Shown piece after piece: positions 44,092 through 52,688 of a stretch of DNA of 64,000 nt (the stretch's first letter is position 1; every line of letters starts with the position of its first letter). The notes under the pieces were generated by a model. That model searched no databases, was not told the origin of the DNA, and saw nothing but the letters and a program-made list of their open reading frames with translations. The position numbers and the translations under genes were made by a program. Location of the stretch: contig NZ_OBEJ01000001.1 in NCBI RefSeq assembly GCF_900215575.1, positions 186,001 through 250,000 of the forward strand, in the 5' to 3' direction. The DNA is from Natronoarchaeum philippinense. GTDB lineage: Archaea > Halobacteriota > Halobacteria > Halobacteriales > Natronoarchaeaceae.

Positions 44092-45390
44092 TCACGCGCG
44101 ATCACCCGCTTCGGAACCGGCGGCGTAGCCCGTCGCCAGCGAGATGCCCGAGCCGGATTTCTCGGCAGCGAAGTCGTAGCCGCCGACGACCGCGCCGGCG
44201 GCCCGGAGGTTCTCGTAAGCCGGTTCGTCGTCGGCGTCGAGCGGCCGGGTCTCGCGGTCGATCGGGACGCCAAAACGCGCGAAGGGGTGGTCGTCGAACG
44301 CGCCCTCCTCGAACCAGTCGTAGCGGTCCTCGGGCTGGGGGACCGGCAAGTCGAAAATCGGCTCGTAGACGCGCTCGCGGTCCGACTGGATGCCTTTCCC
44401 CACGAGCCCGCCGGTGGCGAGCACGTACTGCTCGGCGCGGTAGGGGACCCGGCTGGCGGTGTGCTCGGCGATCACGCGATCGACGCGGTCGCCGTCGGCC
44501 TCGAAGTCGACGACGGGGTTGCCGGTCGTCACGCGCACGCCGGCGTCTTCTAAGGCCTCGAACAGCATATCCGAGAGGCGCATCCCGGGGAGACTTGGCG
44601 GCCCCATCGGCACCTCGAACACCTCGGCGCCGAGCAGGTCCGACAGCGCCTCCCGCACCTCGGCGGGGTGGTCGTCGCCGAGGATCGCGGGGAAGCCGAC
44701 GCGCTCGTGACCGCTGAGACGCTCCTCGACGCGCTCGGCGAGGGCCTGCCGGACCGGCCGCGACCGGCCGTCGACCTCGACGGCGTCGTTCCGATCGAGC
44801 AGGTGTGCGTACCGGGTCAGCTTGGCGTCGTCGCGCAGATCACCGGGGAACTCGATCGTCGCGCCCCGCACGTCGAAGGGGACGCCGGCGGCGCGGAGAT
44901 GATCCGCGGCGACCAGCGCGTCGAACCCCGGCACCGATTTGAAGCCGACGAAGAAGGCGTCGCGGTCGTCGCTGGCAACCCCTGCGGCCGCGCTAGCGGG
45001 ATACCGCGCGGTCGGCTTGACCGCGCCGCCGTGGGTCGGCACCAGCGCGTTGCGGTCGGTGTGGCCGCCGACGTAGGCGTCGCCGACGACATCGTCGAAC
45101 AGGTCCAGCCCCGCTCGGACCGCGCCGGCGCCGACGCGCTCGTAGGGGTGGCCCTCCGGGACTTCCTCGATGGCCTCGAAGGGATCGACGATCGGCTCTG
45201 TTCGGCTCGCATCGTCGTCGGCGTCGGCCGGGTGGTAACCGAGCACGTCGATCAGCCCGCTGGCCTGCCGGAGCGTGCTCTGTTTGTGCGCGATCAGGCG
45301 CACGTCAGCGCCCGTCTCGCGGGCCGCGAGTGCGGACGCGACGGCGGCGACGCCGCCGCCGATCACCAGCACGTCGTTTTCAATTGCCAT
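44092..45390 (-). CDS. glpB: Anaerobic-type glycerol-3-phosphate dehydrogenase subunit B
   Basis: 432 residues from the ATG at 45390. An FAD/NAD-type Rossmann motif ([20 protein letters not shown]) begins it; [17 protein letters not shown] and a run typical of GlpB follow ([20 protein letters not shown]), and [20 protein letters not shown] near the end. GlpB binds FMN or FAD and relays electrons between GlpA and GlpC. Its first 11 bases overlap the 3' end of glpA, so the two are translationally coupled. Confidence 0.92.
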   Translation of the reverse strand: MAIENDVLVIGGGVAAVASALAARETGADVRLIAHKQSTLRQASGLIDVLGYHPADADDDASRTEPIVDPFEAIEEVPEGHPYERVGAGAVRAGLDLFDDVVGDAYVGGHTDRNALVPTHGGAVKPTARYPASAAAGVASDDRDAFFVGFKSVPGFDALVAADHLRAAGVPFDVRGATIEFPGDLRDDAKLTRYAHLLDRNDAVEVDGRSRPVRQALAERVEERLSGHERVGFPAILGDDHPAEVREALSDLLGAEVFEVPMGPPSLPGMRLSDMLFEALEDAGVRVTTGNPVVDFEADGDRVDRVIAEHTASRVPYRAEQYVLATGGLVGKGIQSDRERVYEPIFDLPVPQPEDRYDWFEEGAFDDHPFARFGVPIDRETRPLDADDEPAYENLRAAGAVVGGYDFAAEKSGSGISLATGYAAGSEAGDRA

Positions 45391-47149
45391 GCTCCCCTCC
45401 GTCGACTGGCCGACCGGACCCATCCGTCGCGCGCGACATGCTGTCGCCGGTCCCCTCGCCGCTCGACGCCGCGGCGTCCGGACGCCCGGCGTCGAACGCC
45501 GAGAAGTCGACCGACGTTCCCGTGCGCGCGGGATCGGCGTCGGCGTTGATCGTCGTCGCGTGGAGGGCGTAGTTGAGCATCGCTTGGGAGAGCTGTTCGC
45601 CCCACAGCGCGTGGCGCTCGCCCTTCCAGCGCTCTTGGAACAGTTCGTCGTAGGCGTCCCGCACCGACTGTTCGTCGTAGCGCGGCGAGAGTTCCTGTGC
45701 CATGCCGAGCGAGCAGAAGCCGCCCTGACAGTTGCCCATCGACGCGCGGGTGCGGATCCGGACGGCGTTGAGGTCGGTTCCCGACTGGTCGATCGCGTCC
45801 TGAATTTCCGCGCGGGTGACGCCTTCGCACTCGCAGATCACCGGGTTGGGCTCGCCGATGTCGAGCACTTCTTCGGCGCGACTGCCCAGCCGCTGGGTGC
45901 TCCGGCGGGCGACCGGCGAGCGCAGCCCGAACCGGTCCATAGCGTCTTCGAGTGCCATGGGATCCTCGCTGCCCGGCAGTGGCTCGTCGGCGGTGCGACA
46001 GCGCGCGCGGACGCCGAGCTTCTCGCAGACGTGATCGGAGATCTGTTCGGCCATCATCCGGTAGGTGGTGAACTTCCCGCCGACGATGGAGGACATCCCC
46101 GGCAGGTCGTCGCGCTCGTCGTGGTCCAGCAGGAAGAAATCGCGCGTGATGTCGGTCGGGTCCTCGGTGCCGGTGCCCGGCGGCTCGTACAGCGGCCGGA
46201 CGCCCCAGAACGAGCGCACGGTGCGGGCCTCCGAGAGGATCGGCACCAGTTCGGTGAGCGTGTCGATCATCATGTCGACTTCCCACTGCTCTTCGGGGTA
46301 GTCCTCGGGATCTTCGACCTCCTCGTCGGTCGTTCCGAGGATCGCCGTCGTCTCGTGGGGCACCACGATGTCGGCGTCGCCCTTCGGTCGGCACCGGTTG
46401 ATCACCGTGTCGACCTGCCGGGCGTTCATCACGACCATCACGCCCTTCGAGGGTCGGACCTCGACGTCGACGCCGGCCATCTCCCCCAGTTGGCCGGCCC
46501 ACGCGCCCGTCGCGTTGACGACGTAATCGGCGTGGAACTCCTCGGTCGTCCCCGGCGTGGCGTGCTCGCGCTTGCCCGGCCCGCTCTCGTGGCGGACCTC
46601 GACGCCCGAAACCTCCCCGTCATCGACGAGCACGTCGATCACCTCGGCGTGGGTTTCGATGCGCGCGCCGTGGTTCTCGGCGCTGACCGCGTTGGCGACA
46701 CAGAGGCGGAACGGGTCGATCGCGCCGTCGGGCACGTGTATCGCGCGCTTGATGTCTTTGGCGAGGTAGGGCTCGACTTCTCGGGCCTCCTCGGGTGAAA
46801 GCACCTCCGCGGGAATGTCACACTCCCGACATCCCTCCAGTTTCTCCCGGAAATACTCGTCGCTATCCTCGGGCCGCTGGACGAACAGCCCGCCGGTCAT
46901 CTCGACGCAGTGGCTCGCTATGTCGCGTAAGACTCTGTTTTCCTCGATACATTCCTTGGCGCTGGCTTGGTCCGAGACGGCGTATCGCCCCCCGCTGTGG
47001 AGCAGGCCGTGCATGCGCCCCGTCGTCCCGTGCGTGAGGTTCCCTTTCTCGACGAGGACGACATCGACTCCGCGCATCGCCAAGTCGCGGGCGATGCCAG
47101 TGCCGGTCGACCCACCGCCGATGACGAGGACCTCGGTACTGGTTGGCAT
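45380..47149 (-). CDS. glpA: Anaerobic-type glycerol-3-phosphate dehydrogenase subunit A
   Basis: 589 residues from the ATG at 47149. The FAD motif [20 protein letters not shown] and DAO-family [15 protein letters not shown] are at the N-terminus; [10 protein letters not shown] and [20 protein letters not shown] mark the catalytic domain; the C-terminal BFD-like [2Fe-2S] module has [15 protein letters not shown] and [13 protein letters not shown]. It oxidises sn-glycerol-3-phosphate to dihydroxyacetone phosphate. The last 60 residues are low-complexity. The gene heads glpABC and diverges from glpK across a 255-base control region with a candidate operator at 47185-47213. Confidence 0.94.
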   Translation of the reverse strand: MPTSTEVLVIGGGSTGTGIARDLAMRGVDVVLVEKGNLTHGTTGRMHGLLHSGGRYAVSDQASAKECIEENRVLRDIASHCVEMTGGLFVQRPEDSDEYFREKLEGCRECDIPAEVLSPEEAREVEPYLAKDIKRAIHVPDGAIDPFRLCVANAVSAENHGARIETHAEVIDVLVDDGEVSGVEVRHESGPGKREHATPGTTEEFHADYVVNATGAWAGQLGEMAGVDVEVRPSKGVMVVMNARQVDTVINRCRPKGDADIVVPHETTAILGTTDEEVEDPEDYPEEQWEVDMMIDTLTELVPILSEARTVRSFWGVRPLYEPPGTGTEDPTDITRDFFLLDHDERDDLPGMSSIVGGKFTTYRMMAEQISDHVCEKLGVRARCRTADEPLPGSEDPMALEDAMDRFGLRSPVARRSTQRLGSRAEEVLDIGEPNPVICECEGVTRAEIQDAIDQSGTDLNAVRIRTRASMGNCQGGFCSLGMAQELSPRYDEQSVRDAYDELFQERWKGERHALWGEQLSQAMLNYALHATTINADADPARTGTSVDFSAFDAGRPDAAASSGEGTGDSMSRATDGSGRPVDGGEHGN

Positions 47150-47184
47150 TCGTCTTATGTATGGTATAGCCCGTCCCACTTCAC

Positions 47185-47213
47185 TTTACCGCTATTCCGA
47201 GTTATCTGGTAAA
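47185..47213. promoter_or_regulatory. Candidate glycerol-regulon operator on the glpA side
   Basis: TTTACC - 17 bases - GGTAAA (47185-47190 and 47208-47213), exact reverse-complement arms; with flanking C/G they extend to 7 bases. Spacing and sequence match the operator on the glpK side (47328-47356), and both left arms continue into GCTA. It lies between 36 and 64 bases upstream of glpA. Confidence 0.55.
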
Positions 47214-47260
47214 GATCAGACGATCGAACGAAATCTGTTCCTCAAAAAAGAATCGCCCGG

Positions 47261-47266
47261 TATATT
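47261..47266 (-). promoter_or_regulatory. Possible TATA box for glpABC
   Basis: AATATA on the minus strand preceded by CGA, resembling BRE plus TATA. It would give a leader of about 88 bases containing the operator at 47185-47213. A weaker alternative is GATAAC at about 47201-47206, which gives a leader of about 28 bases. Confidence 0.35.
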
Positions 47267-47305
47267 TCGACTACTACCACCGTAAGGAACCCGTTATTGG
47301 AAACA

Positions 47306-47312
47306 TTTATAA
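47306..47312 (+). promoter_or_regulatory. TATA box for glpK
   Basis: TTTATAA; the expected transcription start is at about 47335, inside the operator at 47328-47356, and the leader would be about 70 bases, unusually long for this genome. The box is flanked by AAACAT (47301) and ATGTTT (47325), exact reverse complements. Confidence 0.55.
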
Positions 47313-47327
47313 TGAATGTGGCTTATG

Positions 47328-47356
47328 TTTACTGCTAACGCGCTACTGGCGGTAAA
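47328..47356. promoter_or_regulatory. Candidate glycerol-regulon operator on the glpK side
   Basis: TTTACT - 17 bases - GGTAAA. Together with the flanking bases the arms are GTTTACTGC and GCGGTAAAC, complementary at 8 of 9 positions. It spans the expected transcription start of glpK, where a bound repressor would block initiation. Same architecture as 47185-47213. Confidence 0.55.
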
Positions 47357-47404
47357 CAGTGGCGTGCGACCGGACCACACCGCTCCGGCAGAACCCATCC
47401 AACC

Positions 47405-48943
47405 ATGGCAACCAACACCTACGTCGGCGCCGTCGATCAAGGCACGACCGGCACGCGATTCATGGTGTTCGACCACGGCGGGCAGGTCGTGGCGAACGCC
47501 TACGAGAAGCACGAACAGATCTATCCCGAACCCGGCTGGGTCGAGCACGACCCGCGGGAAATCTGGGAGAACACCAAGGACGTCATCACGCAGGCGCTAG
47601 ATCAGGCTGACATCGAGGCCGACCAGCTCGCCGCGATCGGCGTCACCAACCAGCGCGAGACGACGCTGCTGTGGGACGCCGACACCGGGCGACCGGTCCA
47701 CAACGCCATCGTCTGGCAGGACCGCCGGACGACCGATCGGATCGAACAGCTCCAAGACGAGGGCAAGGCCGACGACGTGCAGGCCAAGACGGGGCTGGAA
47801 CCCGACGCGTACTTCTCGGCGACGAAGGCGGAGTGGCTGCTCGACAACGCCGATCCGATCAAGACCGAGCGAGCCAGACCTGCGGACGTCCGGGAGCGCG
47901 CCGAGGAGGGCGAGATCCTCTTTGGAACGATCGACACGTGGGTGATCTACAATCTGACGGGCAATCACATCACCGACGTGACGAACGCGTCCCGGACGAT
48001 GCTCTTTGACATCCACGACATGGAGTGGGACGACGAGCTCTTAGAGGAGTTCGACGTGCCGCGAGAGATGCTGCCCGAAGTGCGCCCGTCCAGCGACGAG
48101 GACCTGTACGGCCACACCGATGACGACGGGTTCCTCGGCGCCGAAGTTCCCGTTGCGGGCGCGCTGGGCGACCAGCAGGCCGCGCTGTTCGGCCAGACCT
48201 GCTTCGACGCCGGCGACGCGAAGAACACCTACGGGACCGGGTCGTTCTTCCTGATGAACACCGGGAACGAGGCCGTCGAGAGCGAACACGGCCTGCTGAC
48301 GACGGTCGGTTTCCAGCGATCGGGCGAGCCCGTCCAGTACGCGCTGGAGGGTGCGATCTTCATCACCGGCGCCGCGATCGAGTGGCTCGAAGACATGGAC
48401 CTCATCGAGGACGCCGCCGAGACTGCCGAACTCGCGCGCAGCGTCGACTCGACCGACGGCGTCTACTTCGTCCCGGCGTTTACCGGGCTGGGCGCACCCC
48501 ATTGGGACCAGCGCGCACGCGGAACGATCCTCGGGATGACTCGCGGAACCCGCAAGGAACACGTCGTCCGGGCGACCTTAGAGTCGATCGCCTACCAGAC
48601 CCGCGACGTGGCCGAGGCGATGGAGGCCGACAGCGGCATCGACATGCAGTCGCTGCGGGTCGACGGCGGAGCGGTCAAGAACAACTTCCTCTGTCAGCTC
48701 CAGTCCGACATCATCGACACGGACATCGCGCGCCCGCAGGTCGACGAGACCACGGCGCTAGGATCGGCCTACGCCGCCGGGCTCGCCGTGGGCTACTGGG
48801 AGACCGCCGACGAACTCCGCGACAACTGGCAGGTCGACCGCGAGTTCGAGCCAGAGGCCGCCGGCGAGTACGAGGACAAGTACGACCGCTGGTCGGAGGC
48901 CGTCGAGCGCTCACTCGACTGGGCGCGCGACGGAGGTGACTGA
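47405..48943 (+). CDS. glpK: Glycerol kinase
   Basis: 512 residues, the standard FGGY-family length. VGAVDQGTTGTRFMVFDHGG is the first phosphate loop; PHNAIVWQDRRTT-type sequence (HNAIVWQDRRTTDRI), NASRTMLFDIHDMEWD, AGALGDQQAALFGQTCF, NTYGTGSFFLMNTG and FVPAFTGLGAPHWDQRARG follow in order. It phosphorylates glycerol with ATP to sn-glycerol-3-phosphate, the substrate of GlpABC encoded divergently. It is followed after 2 bases by a membrane protein gene, so the two are co-translated. Confidence 0.96.
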   Translation: MATNTYVGAVDQGTTGTRFMVFDHGGQVVANAYEKHEQIYPEPGWVEHDPREIWENTKDVITQALDQADIEADQLAAIGVTNQRETTLLWDADTGRPVHNAIVWQDRRTTDRIEQLQDEGKADDVQAKTGLEPDAYFSATKAEWLLDNADPIKTERARPADVRERAEEGEILFGTIDTWVIYNLTGNHITDVTNASRTMLFDIHDMEWDDELLEEFDVPREMLPEVRPSSDEDLYGHTDDDGFLGAEVPVAGALGDQQAALFGQTCFDAGDAKNTYGTGSFFLMNTGNEAVESEHGLLTTVGFQRSGEPVQYALEGAIFITGAAIEWLEDMDLIEDAAETAELARSVDSTDGVYFVPAFTGLGAPHWDQRARGTILGMTRGTRKEHVVRATLESIAYQTRDVAEAMEADSGIDMQSLRVDGGAVKNNFLCQLQSDIIDTDIARPQVDETTALGSAYAAGLAVGYWETADELRDNWQVDREFEPEAAGEYEDKYDRWSEAVERSLDWARDGGD

Positions 48944-48945
48944 GC

Positions 48946-50010
48946 ATGACGCTGGAACTGGCCGTCATGCAGGTGCCCGTGATCGGCCTCGGCTGGGAGC
49001 ACTTCCTCGTGCTCGTGCTCGCGGCCGCGGCCGGCGGCGCGTTCGGTGCCGCCATCGGCGCGCTGCCTTCGTTCGTCTTCACGGGCTTCGTCGTCCTACT
49101 TGGCGAAGGGCTAGCGGCGCTGGCCGGCGCGGGCTCGGAGTTCACCGAACTCGGCGGTGCAGACTTGGCATCCGGCGTCACCGGCACCATCGGTTTCGGT
49201 CCGGTGACGGGACCCCACGTCGCCTTCGCCGGCGGCGTCGCGGCGACATCGTACGCCGGAATGCGCTACGGCGAGATGGAGCCCGCCGACTGGGATTACC
49301 ACTTCGGGAAGAACATCCTCTACGCGTTCGGTACCAAGCCGGACATCCTCGGTGTGGGTGCCATCTTCGGCGTTCTCGGCATGCTGATCGTCCGGACGTT
49401 CAACGGTCTCGGACTACCGTTCGACACCATCGCCTTCGCCGTGTTCGCTACTGCGCTGCTCGCGCGGCCGGTGTTCGGCTACCCGTTGATCGGCAGTCCG
49501 GCCGGGAGCGGCTACCTCGACATGACGCCGTTCGAGCGCGAAGAAGAACGGGGTGACGGCAGCGGTCGACTCTCGGTCGAGCCGTGGCTCCCCCAGCAGT
49601 ACACGTGGAGCGGCGTCACGACGATCGGCCTCGTCGGCGGCGCGCTGGGCGGCTGGACGTGGATCATGACGGGCAGTATCTTCATGGCCTACGGCATCTC
49701 GGCGGCCAGCCTGCTGTTCCTGAACCTCGGCGTCGAGAACTTCCCAGTCACCCACCACATCACGCTCGGCGGATCGACGTTCGCCGTCGTCGCGGCGGGC
49801 GCGACCGGCAGTGAACTGGCTGTGATGATCGCCGCAATCTTCGGCGGCGTCGTCGGCTCGCTGCTGGCCGAAGTCACACAGCGGATCGCCTACGCCCACT
49901 CGGGCACTCACGTCGACCCGCCCGCGATGTCGATCTTCCTCTACACGCTTGCGATCGGCGTACTCTACCTGATCGGCGTACTGCCCAACTCGGGCTACCT
50001 CGGGCTGTGA
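48946..50010 (+). CDS. Haloarchaeal polytopic membrane protein linked to glpK, probable glycerol uptake component
   Basis: 354 residues, with about nine hydrophobic segments; a soluble loop of about 35 residues (PFEREEERGDGSGRLSVEPW) divides two halves. It does not have the NPA boxes of aquaglyceroporins. TGTIGFGPVTGPHVAFAGGV and NFPVTHHITLGGSTFAVVAAG are the most striking intramembrane blocks, with conserved-looking Pro and His. It follows glpK by 2 bases. I recall that haloarchaeal glycerol operons encode membrane proteins of unproven function beside glpK. A transport role is inferred only from the operon. Confidence 0.85.
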   Translation: MTLELAVMQVPVIGLGWEHFLVLVLAAAAGGAFGAAIGALPSFVFTGFVVLLGEGLAALAGAGSEFTELGGADLASGVTGTIGFGPVTGPHVAFAGGVAATSYAGMRYGEMEPADWDYHFGKNILYAFGTKPDILGVGAIFGVLGMLIVRTFNGLGLPFDTIAFAVFATALLARPVFGYPLIGSPAGSGYLDMTPFEREEERGDGSGRLSVEPWLPQQYTWSGVTTIGLVGGALGGWTWIMTGSIFMAYGISAASLLFLNLGVENFPVTHHITLGGSTFAVVAAGATGSELAVMIAAIFGGVVGSLLAEVTQRIAYAHSGTHVDPPAMSIFLYTLAIGVLYLIGVLPNSGYLGL

Positions 50011-50082
50011 GCACGGGACGCCGACCGCTCCGCTGACGCTTTTCCTCTGTTCGTGCGGTTCGCCCGGTGCCGTTTTCTCCGG

Positions 50083-50553
50083 TCACTGCGCGCCGTCGTC
50101 CGACAGCTCCGCGAGCAACTCCTCGGCGTGGCCCTCGGGATCGACGCCCTCGTAGACCGCCGCAATCTGGCCCGACTCGTCGACGACGTACGTGTTGCGG
50201 AACACGCCGTCGAACGTGTTTCCGAACATGTTCTTCTCGCCGTAGGAGTCGTAGGCGTCTGCGACCTCGCCGGACTCGTCGGACAGCAGCGTGATCGGCA
50301 GGTCGTGTTTTTCGGCGAAACCGGCCAGATCCTCGACCGGATCGTCGCTGATCCCGACGACTGCAACGTCTCGGTCCTCGAATTCCTCGTAGGCGTCCCG
50401 GAAGCTACAGGCCTCGGTGGTACAGCCCGGCGTGTCCGCGCGGGGGTAGAAGTAGACGACGACACGCTGTCCCGCGAACTCCGAAAGAGACCTCGGTTCG
50501 CCGTGCTGGTCTGGCAGTTCGAACTCCGGGGCGTCCGCACCGATTTCGAGCAT
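50083..50553 (-). CDS. Peroxiredoxin (BCP/PrxQ type)
   Basis: 156 residues from the ATG at 50553. LEIGADAPEFELPDQHGEPR starts the fold; the peroxidatic Cys is in YPRADTPGCTTEACSFRDAY, with a second Cys five residues on as the likely resolving residue, which is the PrxQ/BCP type. ISDDPVEDLAGFAEKHDLPI and GVFRNTYVVDESGQI complete the pattern. It reduces hydrogen peroxide and organic peroxides with thioredoxin-type donors. An 18-base perfect palindrome sits over its promoter region (50575-50592). Confidence 0.93.
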   Translation of the reverse strand: MLEIGADAPEFELPDQHGEPRSLSEFAGQRVVVYFYPRADTPGCTTEACSFRDAYEEFEDRDVAVVGISDDPVEDLAGFAEKHDLPITLLSDESGEVADAYDSYGEKNMFGNTFDGVFRNTYVVDESGQIAAVYEGVDPEGHAEELLAELSDDGAQ

Positions 50554-50574
50554 ACCCTCCCCGAGAGCACCGAG

Positions 50575-50592
50575 AGCAAAACCGGTTTTGCT
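50575..50592. promoter_or_regulatory. Perfect 18-base palindrome upstream of the peroxiredoxin gene
   Basis: AGCAAAACCGGTTTTGCT, fully self-complementary, centred about 31 bases upstream of the ATG at 50553. This is where TATA/BRE should lie, so a dimeric regulator binding here could control the gene. A role as an RNA hairpin is less likely because there would be no loop. Confidence 0.5.
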
Positions 50593-50647
50593 TGTCGAGA
50601 TCGAGACGCTGCGGGCGCCGCACTCGACGCCGTAGAGCACTCTCACG

Positions 50648-51226
50648 TCACCGAACCGTGAACGAACCTTCCATCCCGAGCGTCTGGTGGGGCGCACAGA
50701 AGAACTCGTAGTCGCCCGTCGCCTCGAACGTGTGGCTGTGCTCGTTTCCTTCTGCGTAGGTGTCCGACGCCGATCCAGGGGTGCCGTCCCAAGTCGATTC
50801 GTCCGGCTTCGATCGGACTCGAACGTTGTGCCCGCTGGCCCGCCACACCCAGCGCACCGTGTCGCCGCGCTCTATCTCGAACGTCGAGGGCTCGAACCGG
50901 AAGCCGTCGGGGGCGACCTCGACAACGAGATCGGGCTCGGACGGCGAGTCGTCGCTGCTCCCATCGGACGCTCCGCCCGTCTCACCGGGTTCGTCGCCAG
51001 CCTCGTCACCTCCCCCATCGGTCTCGTTCCCGCCGGTCGACGCCGACGGGTCGTCGGTGTCGCCAGCGCCGCCGTCGGAAGTGGGTGCAGCGGACTTGTT
51101 CGCAGGCTCGCCGCCCGGTTCCCACGGGTTCGAGAGACAGCCCGCAAGACTCCCTGCAAGCCCCGTCGCTGCGAGCCGAAGTGCTGTACGTCGGTCGGTC
51201 GTGTCGCCGTCGGTCTGGTCGGTCAT
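50648..51226 (-). CDS. Halocyanin-like blue copper lipoprotein
   Basis: 192 residues. Tat motif and lipobox at the N-terminus (TTDRRTALRLAATGLAGSLAGC, Arg12-Arg13, lipid-modified Cys30), a Gly/Asp/Ser-rich linker of about 65 residues, then a plastocyanin-type domain: VAPDGFRFEPSTFEIERGD, His133 in ASGHNVRV and the C-terminal FFCAPHQTLGM with Cys177, His180 and Met185 as type 1 copper ligands. It is a membrane-tethered one-electron carrier outside the cell. It is the last gene of the four-gene operon and overlaps the preceding gene by 4 bases. Confidence 0.93.
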   Translation of the reverse strand: MTDQTDGDTTDRRTALRLAATGLAGSLAGCLSNPWEPGGEPANKSAAPTSDGGAGDTDDPSASTGGNETDGGGDEAGDEPGETGGASDGSSDDSPSEPDLVVEVAPDGFRFEPSTFEIERGDTVRWVWRASGHNVRVRSKPDESTWDGTPGSASDTYAEGNEHSHTFEATGDYEFFCAPHQTLGMEGSFTVR

Positions 51227-51846
51227 GGATTTCGGGCAGTCGTCGAAGCGGCGTCATCGGTCGGAGTGGCATCGTCAGTTGCAGCCATAGCCGGCGGAGC
51301 CGTGTAGGCGTCCACGAGCAGCGGACCGGCGTGCACGACGCCGGTCAGCAGAAAGATGATGCCGCCAGTCGCCGCCGGAAACACCACCGCGGCGGCCAGC
51401 ACCAGTAGACTCGACGCGCTACCGGCCGCGTACGCCAGCCGGTTTCGGCCGCGGGCGAGGATCGCCGTGAGCGCGAACCCGAGGGCGAACGCCACCATCC
51501 AAGGGTGCCACAGCGCGTAGCGCGCGACCGACCGCGGCGCGACGCCGAGCACCACCGAGAGGTTGACGGCGATTGCGGCGCCGACGAGTCCGGACCAGAC
51601 CCACAGCGGGGGACTGTACCGCACCGCCCGCGACGCGACGGTCAGGCCCACGGCTGCCATCAGCAGCGTCGCCCCGAGCCAGCCCAGCACGATCGCGGTC
51701 GTCCCCGCGACGCCGACCGCGCCGAGGACGACGCCGGGGTTCCACGCGACGTACTGCGTCGCCGCCCAGCCGATCGCGCCCAGCAGCGCCCCGAGAACGA
51801 GAAACGGGCTCGTATCGACGCCGTCGTGGAGGTCGGCGGCGCTCAT
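51223..51846 (-). CDS. Polytopic membrane protein of the transducer/halocyanin operon
   Basis: 207 residues, with six or seven hydrophobic segments and a polar tail rich in Thr/Asp. His residues sit in or near helices (RYALWHPWMVAFALGFAL and LTGVVHAGPLLVDAY), which might ligate haem; this is speculation. No family recognised. It overlaps the genes on both sides by 4 bases (ATGA at 51843-51846 and at 51223-51226), between a ferredoxin-type protein and a halocyanin, so a role in carrying electrons across the membrane is conceivable. Confidence 0.82.
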   Translation of the reverse strand: MSAADLHDGVDTSPFLVLGALLGAIGWAATQYVAWNPGVVLGAVGVAGTTAIVLGWLGATLLMAAVGLTVASRAVRYSPPLWVWSGLVGAAIAVNLSVVLGVAPRSVARYALWHPWMVAFALGFALTAILARGRNRLAYAAGSASSLLVLAAAVVFPAATGGIIFLLTGVVHAGPLLVDAYTAPPAMAATDDATPTDDAASTTARNP

Positions 51847-52688
51847 CGATCGCCCTCCGTGTCGCTCGAAGCCGAAGCGTCGTCTTCGGCGACGTGCTGG
51901 CCGAACACGCCGTCGTGCTTGACGACCGAAACGTCGCCCTGCACGGTCGTCCGGCAAGACAGTCGCAGATCGTCCTCGCCCGAGTGGGGCGGCAGTTCGA
52001 GACGCCGGCGCTCGCGTTCGGAGGGCTCGTCAACGTCGCCACAGACCTCGACTGCGCAGGTCCCACACAGTCCGTTCCCGCCGCAGTTGGCCACTTGCGA
52101 AACGTCGTTGTACGGCGACCGTCCCTCGACCCGGAGCAACACGTCCCGAAGCGTGGCTCCCTCCTCACACGTGATCGCCCGGCCGTCGAACTCGACCGTC
52201 GGCCGGCGCTGAAACGCCGGGCTCTCGCCGACGTACACCATGTCTACCGCGGCGATCAACCAACAGTCCTCGTGCTCGCCCGTCGACTGGCGTTCGAGCA
52301 CGATCTCGTAGGTTCGGTCCTCTCCGTCGGTCGAGCGGGCGAGCACCTTCTGGACAGCCCGATCGCCGTCGGTGTCGATCGGCCCGCGTTCGACGGTGTC
52401 GGCGGCGACCAGCGGGCGGTAGATCGGGTTCGTCATCGCGGCGGCCACGCCCTCGAAGTCGCCGTGGCGGCGTCGAAACGCCGGCGCGGCGAACGCAAAC
52501 AGCGTCCGCAGCACTCGATCCTGTGCTCCCTGTTCGTCCGACGCGTCGGCCGAGTCGGTGCTCCCGATCGTGCTGGTTTGGGCCTCGACAACCTGCTCGG
52601 GCGTCAGCTCCGGGGCTGGCCCTTGTGGGTCATCGTCTGACCCCCCGGCGGCCGCATCGTCCCGAAGTTCGACCCCGTCCTCGGTCAT
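51843..52688 (-). CDS. DUF4864-like domain fused to a plant-type 2Fe-2S ferredoxin domain
   Basis: 281 residues. The first 40 are acidic and disordered. Residues about 55-165 (FAFAAPAFRRRHGDFEGVAA, then MTNPIYRPLVAAD, VLARSTDGEDRTYEIVLERQ, CWLIAAVDMVYVGE) resemble the DUF4864 fold, related to NTF2-like domains. Residues about 170-260 form a [2Fe-2S] ferredoxin: TVEFDGRAITCEEGATLRDV, VANCGGNGLCGTCAVEV and LRLSCRTTVQGDVSV give the C-x4-C-x2-C...C ligand set. A short Ser/Asp tail follows. It starts one base inside the transducer's stop (TGATG). Cytosolic one-electron carrier. Confidence 0.85.
   Translation of the reverse strand: MTEDGVELRDDAAAGGSDDDPQGPAPELTPEQVVEAQTSTIGSTDSADASDEQGAQDRVLRTLFAFAAPAFRRRHGDFEGVAAAMTNPIYRPLVAADTVERGPIDTDGDRAVQKVLARSTDGEDRTYEIVLERQSTGEHEDCWLIAAVDMVYVGESPAFQRRPTVEFDGRAITCEEGATLRDVLLRVEGRSPYNDVSQVANCGGNGLCGTCAVEVCGDVDEPSERERRRLELPPHSGEDDLRLSCRTTVQGDVSVVKHDGVFGQHVAEDDASASSDTEGDR

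Noticed and set aside
47244-47249. Run of six A (T on the minus strand) as a terminator
   Set aside because: It lies in the shared promoter region upstream of glpABC, not behind a gene, so termination there makes little sense.
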